Below are positions 60,230 through 64,000 of a stretch of DNA of 64,000 bases, piece by piece. A program made the translations under genes and the position numbers. The stretch spans positions 62,001 to 126,000 of the forward strand of contig JABCPU010000046.1 of NCBI GenBank assembly GCA_016800925.1, written 5' to 3'. The DNA comes from Suillus spraguei (lineage: Eukaryota > Basidiomycota > Agaricomycetes > Boletales > Suillaceae). Numbering within the stretch: position 1 is the first letter of the stretch; each line of letters begins with the position of its first letter. The notes under the pieces are model-generated. The model searched no databases. It had not been told where the DNA came from and saw only the letters and a program-made list of their open reading frames with translations.

Positions 60230-61295
60230 GGCCTCCTGGCTTGATCACGTCTCATCCTCTCTTGCGTGGCTCGCCCTTCTCTCAGTGCATCCAATTTTCT
60301 CCGACCGGTCAACTCCGTATTACTACCAAAGGAAGATATGAAACTTGGACCGAAGGGAGCGTCTTGCTCAATTCAACGGCTATCATGACTTCAACAAAGC
60401 TTGGAACGACTCGCTCACCTGGACTCGTGATGACGCATATCTCCTCTCAGCAGGCGATGTCAATAATTCCGTCATTCGTTCGTGGGACATGCTGCTGAGA
60501 GCCCTGAATTGGTCATAACGAAGACTCGTTCAACATCAACCATATCACATTGAACCCAGCGGGCGCTCATCTCGCATCAGCATCTGGAAATTTCATTGTT
60601 TAACTCCGGCAGGCACAGAAGTCGCCTGATTTAAGCATACAGATCCGGTGGTTCATGTTGCATTCTTGGTAAATTGGCGCATTCAGTTGTGACGACGACC
60701 AGAAAGTCTTCTAATGAGAGATACCAGAGGACGTGCTCACAACAGCGGAAAGGGATTATCTGACTAGCACAAAGAATAGGGTGACTACTCCCAACAAAAT
60801 TTTTATTCTCTTCCGTGCTCAAGCTCTAAGTGTATTCATTCCGAGGCTGCTCGAGACAAACACAATGTGCGTCTTCTAACCAACCCTGCATATATATTCT
60901 GACTCTCGACCAAATGAAACGTCTGCCTGGTGTACATATCCTAGGCTATAAAATTACAGTAGCAAGATACACGATGGATGGTCACAGTCAAGAAGAAGGG
61001 CAAGGCACCAAGTACGATGGAGGGTCTCAGCATTGAAACTAACAAGAAGACTAGTGCTGCTGGGTGTTCCTGCATTCAGTTTAAGTTACCGCAAGACTGG
61101 ACGACTAGCCGTTGGTTTCAATTTGACTTCTTCATGCTGAGTAATTTGAATCCTGTGACGCTGCTTCAGCTTATCCGTCGAATGAACTGGTACCCGTGAG
61201 GTTTTGATACTACCTAGTGATAGGTTTGGGAACATCGAGAATATCGTCCTCAGATTCGTCATCGTACTAGACCGAGCGTGGTGGATTCGGTTTCT
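59964..61295. repeat. Two diverged copies of a coding-like segment
   Basis: 59964-60035 and 61226-61295 both read tgggaacat..agaat..., ctcagattcgtc, then cg.g.gtggat(c/t)cg. Translated they give similar RFVVIDRSRWIRD and RFVIVLDRAWWIRF. Both lie in decayed sequence, so they may be remnants of a duplicated gene. Confidence 0.5.
60230..60780 (+). pseudogene. WD40-repeat-like relic
   Basis: Short pieces in different frames resemble WD40 blades: LLSAGDVNNSVIRSWDM, HITLNPAGAHLASASGNFIV, DPVVHVAFLV, EIPEDVLTTAE. Stops and shifts separate them. The original protein cannot be identified. Confidence 0.4.
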
Positions 61296-61708
61296 TCTAA
61301 ATCCAGGTGAGGTAAAAGAGGAGTACGTGCAGTCGCGTTCTGTCGTTCACACCAATAGCATTACCCTAGAGCAGGATGCAGTCAGATTCCAAAAACGCAG
61401 AAAACAAACTTATGTAGCTTATCTGAGAGGGACACCGATGCCTAGTGTTGCTCGACACTGGAATCCTTTTCCTTAGTCTGACAAATGCGATTGAAAAGGT
61501 CCCGGCACCATGCAAGGTAGAAACGAAGGGCTTTCTGGCCGCAGAAGCGCGTGGTAGTGCAGAACAAGATTAAACATTAAAACTGTGAAGGTAAAGTACA
61601 CATTTCGTTCGACCCCAAATACTAAAAGTTACAAGCTCTTACAATAGGTGAAGCGTGAAGTTACACACCAAACACCTGCCATCTGCCATATACGAGTTGC
61701 AGGAACGT

Positions 61709-62155
61709 TCATCCTTCGAGATCACTTCCAAAATCTGGAAGTTCTTCAAGCTCCAGTCCTCCTTTGCCCTTTGCGACATTGATATACAATTCATCGCGAT
61801 CCTTTGCATTGAGAATCCGCCATCCATCCTCGCTCGTCGTGTTCCAAAGGTAGTAGCTCTTGCCCGATGAAAAAATGTAGCGCGAACCCCTGTCTTCGGC
61901 GAGCTCAAGGCTCGCTGTCAAGCCAGTGGAATAATTGAGCATAGTTTCCACATTCTTATTATCTGTGAATCCCGCGGTCCATCCTATTGGAACAGGGGGA
62001 CTCTTGGATGAGTGGGCATCCTGCGATGGGCAATCAGCATTTATCGAGCTGTGTGCACTTATCATGTTACCTCAGAAATGTCTGCGACCTGACATGTAGC
62101 AGGAGTCAACATAACATAACATGGTGAGCAAGGAGAAACATACAGTGGGGCTCAT
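61709..62155 (-). CDS. Small hypothetical protein
   Basis: Three exons with clean GT-AG introns: MSPT (ATG 62155), VADISE, and DAHSSKSPPVPIGWTAGFTD running to ELPDFGSDLEG. Total about 113 residues. It contains SSGKSYYLWNTTSEDGWRIL, an aromatic motif reminiscent of small agaric-specific proteins, and an acidic C-terminus. No signal peptide or membrane span. Function unknown; the gene model is supported by two introns that both keep the frame. Confidence 0.55.
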
Positions 62156-63535
62156 TGTGGTGGGACTCTAGTCTTGTGGTGCGCCGAAAGTCCTCGCCGC
62201 AGACATATGTACCAGTTCCCGACTCCGCTGCCGGGTCTTTCCACTTTCCATTATTATATTGTCTATATATATGTTAATATGGGAGTTCAAAGTTGAATTT
62301 GGAGTGATTTGGACGTCAATTTCGATTCTGTTGCGAATGCTTGGATAAGCGAAGCCCGTCCAGCTGAGCACCATTGAGTCTGACCACCGTCTTAGCAGCG
62401 GGCTGGTGCTAGGTCGGAAGCTTCGAAGCTAAGATTCGGTCGACGGGCCTTTATCCCGCGGATCGATATCACGAGGCCCCACGCCATCGGTCTGGGCTGG
62501 ACCCGTTTCGGGGACAGCGAGATTCCTTCGTTTCCCTGCGAATATGCGACGAAGCTGGATGAAAATGAAATCAATCTCGGCTGGTCAAACAAACTGCTTT
62601 AAAGCATGTCAGAGAGTCGGACCTTGAAACATGCATAACGTGACTGAGGATAATGTTAAAATCCAAGCAGTCAAAAATCCATCTGGCTATGGAACACCGG
62701 ATCATCTTGCAGAGCACATCAAAGCAATCAGGGATTACCCGGACATAAGCTCCGAAAATTCCAGGTCATGTAAATTTCCAATGGTGCAAATTTTTGTCAG
62801 TCTTGACAATAGGCTCCCTGTCTACCAGGTATTTCGCCGGTTGTAGGCATCGGCCTGTTGGCATCATGATCCGACTCCGAACTGTCGCCGAAGAACTTGA
62901 GAGCTAAAAGAGAGAGGACTTGGGATTCTGCTACTAGTGCTGCAAGATATGCCTCAAGCATTGATTCTACAGTTTGTTGGCATTCAGTTTGAAAGGGCAT
63001 GGTGTTTTTTTACGAAGGTTCTTGACAAATGTTGATACAACGATAAATTAAACTCCGACGTGGCGTGAAAATGGTGTTGTCAAATCCGCCGAAATCAGGT
63101 CGAAATTCAATCATTAATGAGGGATGTCAAAGATTTCAGAGCATTTCACACTCTAATTCTCGTCGCACACTCTGTTGTATAATACATTTACATATTATTT
63201 GGACATATCTAATTCTAAATATTCTGTATAATTTTGATAATATTAAAATTATATATCGTCGTCGTTACCGTAAAAAAACACACTCAGGGGACACAATAAC
63301 ACAGCATGACGCGGTGAATAGAAGTGTGATCGAGCTCCGGTGCTTTATATATGCAGAGAGAAAACCAACCGAATGGGTGTCCTTGTATTGCCATGATCTA
63401 ATCATACAGAAACCCAACCAATGAAGAAGACTTCCAGAGCCTATTTAAGAAGAGTACATAGTACATACAACCTTCAAATGGCATATGCTACTTTGCGTCG
63501 CAAAGTGATCCTTCGTATACTTTGGCAACTCCATA
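62156..63535. other. Intergenic; one short unsupported ORF
   Basis: A 67-codon minus-strand frame at 62797-63000 is predicted but not recognised. AT-rich around 63170-63260. Confidence 0.4.
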
Positions 63536-64000
63536 TTAGTTTGTTTCGGCCTTAGTGAACGCGGTTGCGGAAAAGCCGACGCGGGAATTGGGGGCATCAA
63601 ACACGGTGTAAAAGCGCTGCATGAATGCGTAGCCATTAATAAAGTCATAGTCCCCTTCGCCAATTCGCGTGCCAAGGTCACAAACAATGAGATATATTAA
63701 ATCCTCCTCACCACCAAGCTTGGCGTTGAGAACACGAGGCCAGATTTGGGCGTTAGGCGTGAGAGTGAACCTTTGCTGTACAAAACGGTGAACAAGGGAT
63801 GTGAGTGCTAACAGAATCGACGTACGCCGCCGATACTGAAATACAGGTTCTCCAGGGCATTGTACTGATCGCCGGTAATAACGAGAAGTTCAGTTGCATC
63901 ATCGTATTCACCGCCGGTTGCATCCTTGTACAGCTGAAAGGCTTCTATCGGACGCTAATTAGACCATCATTACTCGCTGCACTCCAGTGGATACACACCG
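63536..64000 (-). CDS. Pepsin-like aspartic protease, C-terminal part (runs off the window)
   Basis: Secreted or vacuolar A1-family protease resembling mushroom polyporopepsin-type enzymes. Visible exons: AFQLYKDATGGEYDDATELL and VITGDQYNALENLYFSIGG; intron of about 50 bp (63778-63827); RFTLTPNAQIWPRVLNAKLG, YLIVCDLGTRIGEGDYDFIN, GYAFMQRFYTVFDAPNSRVG, end FSATAFTKAETN with TAA at 63536-63538. The conserved FINGYAFMQRFYTVFD block precedes the protease C-terminus. The active-site DTG motifs lie outside the window. Confidence 0.85.

Noticed and set aside
62797..63000. 67-codon minus-strand ORF (MPFQTECQQ...)
   Set aside because: Possibly a relic of a DDE-type element N-terminus, but too short and without downstream support.

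Overview
The window comes from an Agaricomycete (mushroom-forming basidiomycete). Genes are densely packed on both strands and split by many 45-60 bp introns. Diagnostic content includes a KDZ-family transposase relic, a Ppo-type fatty-acid dioxygenase, a polyporopepsin-like aspartic protease and a BTB/POZ protein of the type expanded in mushrooms. The species cannot be named from the sequence.

Layout. 0.3-3.5 kb: decayed KDZ transposase (minus), then a 51-bp minisatellite near 3.8-4.1 kb. 5.0-9.0 kb: a multi-exon psi-factor-producing oxygenase (minus). 9.2-21 kb: a nest of transposable elements. It holds a minus-strand chromodomain Gypsy element (LTRs, pol, and a gag-like zinc-knuckle ORF placed after pol), a solo LTR with target-site duplication, further LTR fragments and an apparently intact Tc1 element that splits an LTR. 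21.4-21.9 kb: a gene fragment, possibly the ZW10 N-terminus. 22.1-23.9 kb: MFS transporter 1 (minus).

24.6-34 kb is a housekeeping block: EMC5 (+), RED/IK splicing factor (-), prolyl oligopeptidase (+), TAD2 tRNA adenosine deaminase (-) and sterol O-acyltransferase (+). 35.3-36.9 kb: a TIR-bounded element encoding a CENP-B-type HTH protein with no transposase catalytic domain. 37.3-41.3 kb: TRAPPC12 (+) and a BTB protein (+). 42.3-44.1 kb: MFS transporter 2 (+), a paralogue of MFS 1. 44.5-59 kb: PP2A B55 subunit CDC55 (-), COX9 (+), Clr2-domain silencing protein (+), KAR9/GAR microtubule protein (+), FBXO9/HRT3 F-box protein (-) and an ER-membrane DnaJ protein (-). 59-62 kb: decayed WD40-like sequence and a small hypothetical gene. 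The right edge cuts an aspartic protease gene.

Most host genes are unrelated housekeeping functions: ER membrane biogenesis (EMC5, DnaJ), splicing (RED), tRNA editing (TAD2), trafficking (TRAPPC12), sterol storage (ARE2), phosphatase control (CDC55), respiration (COX9) and silencing (Clr2). No biosynthetic cluster is evident. Two window-wide patterns matter to a user. Several conserved host genes carry an apparent single-base deletion, usually in a short homopolymer, which suggests assembly error or decay. The Gypsy pol frame is broken only by TGA codons, as expected from C-to-T decay of CGA.
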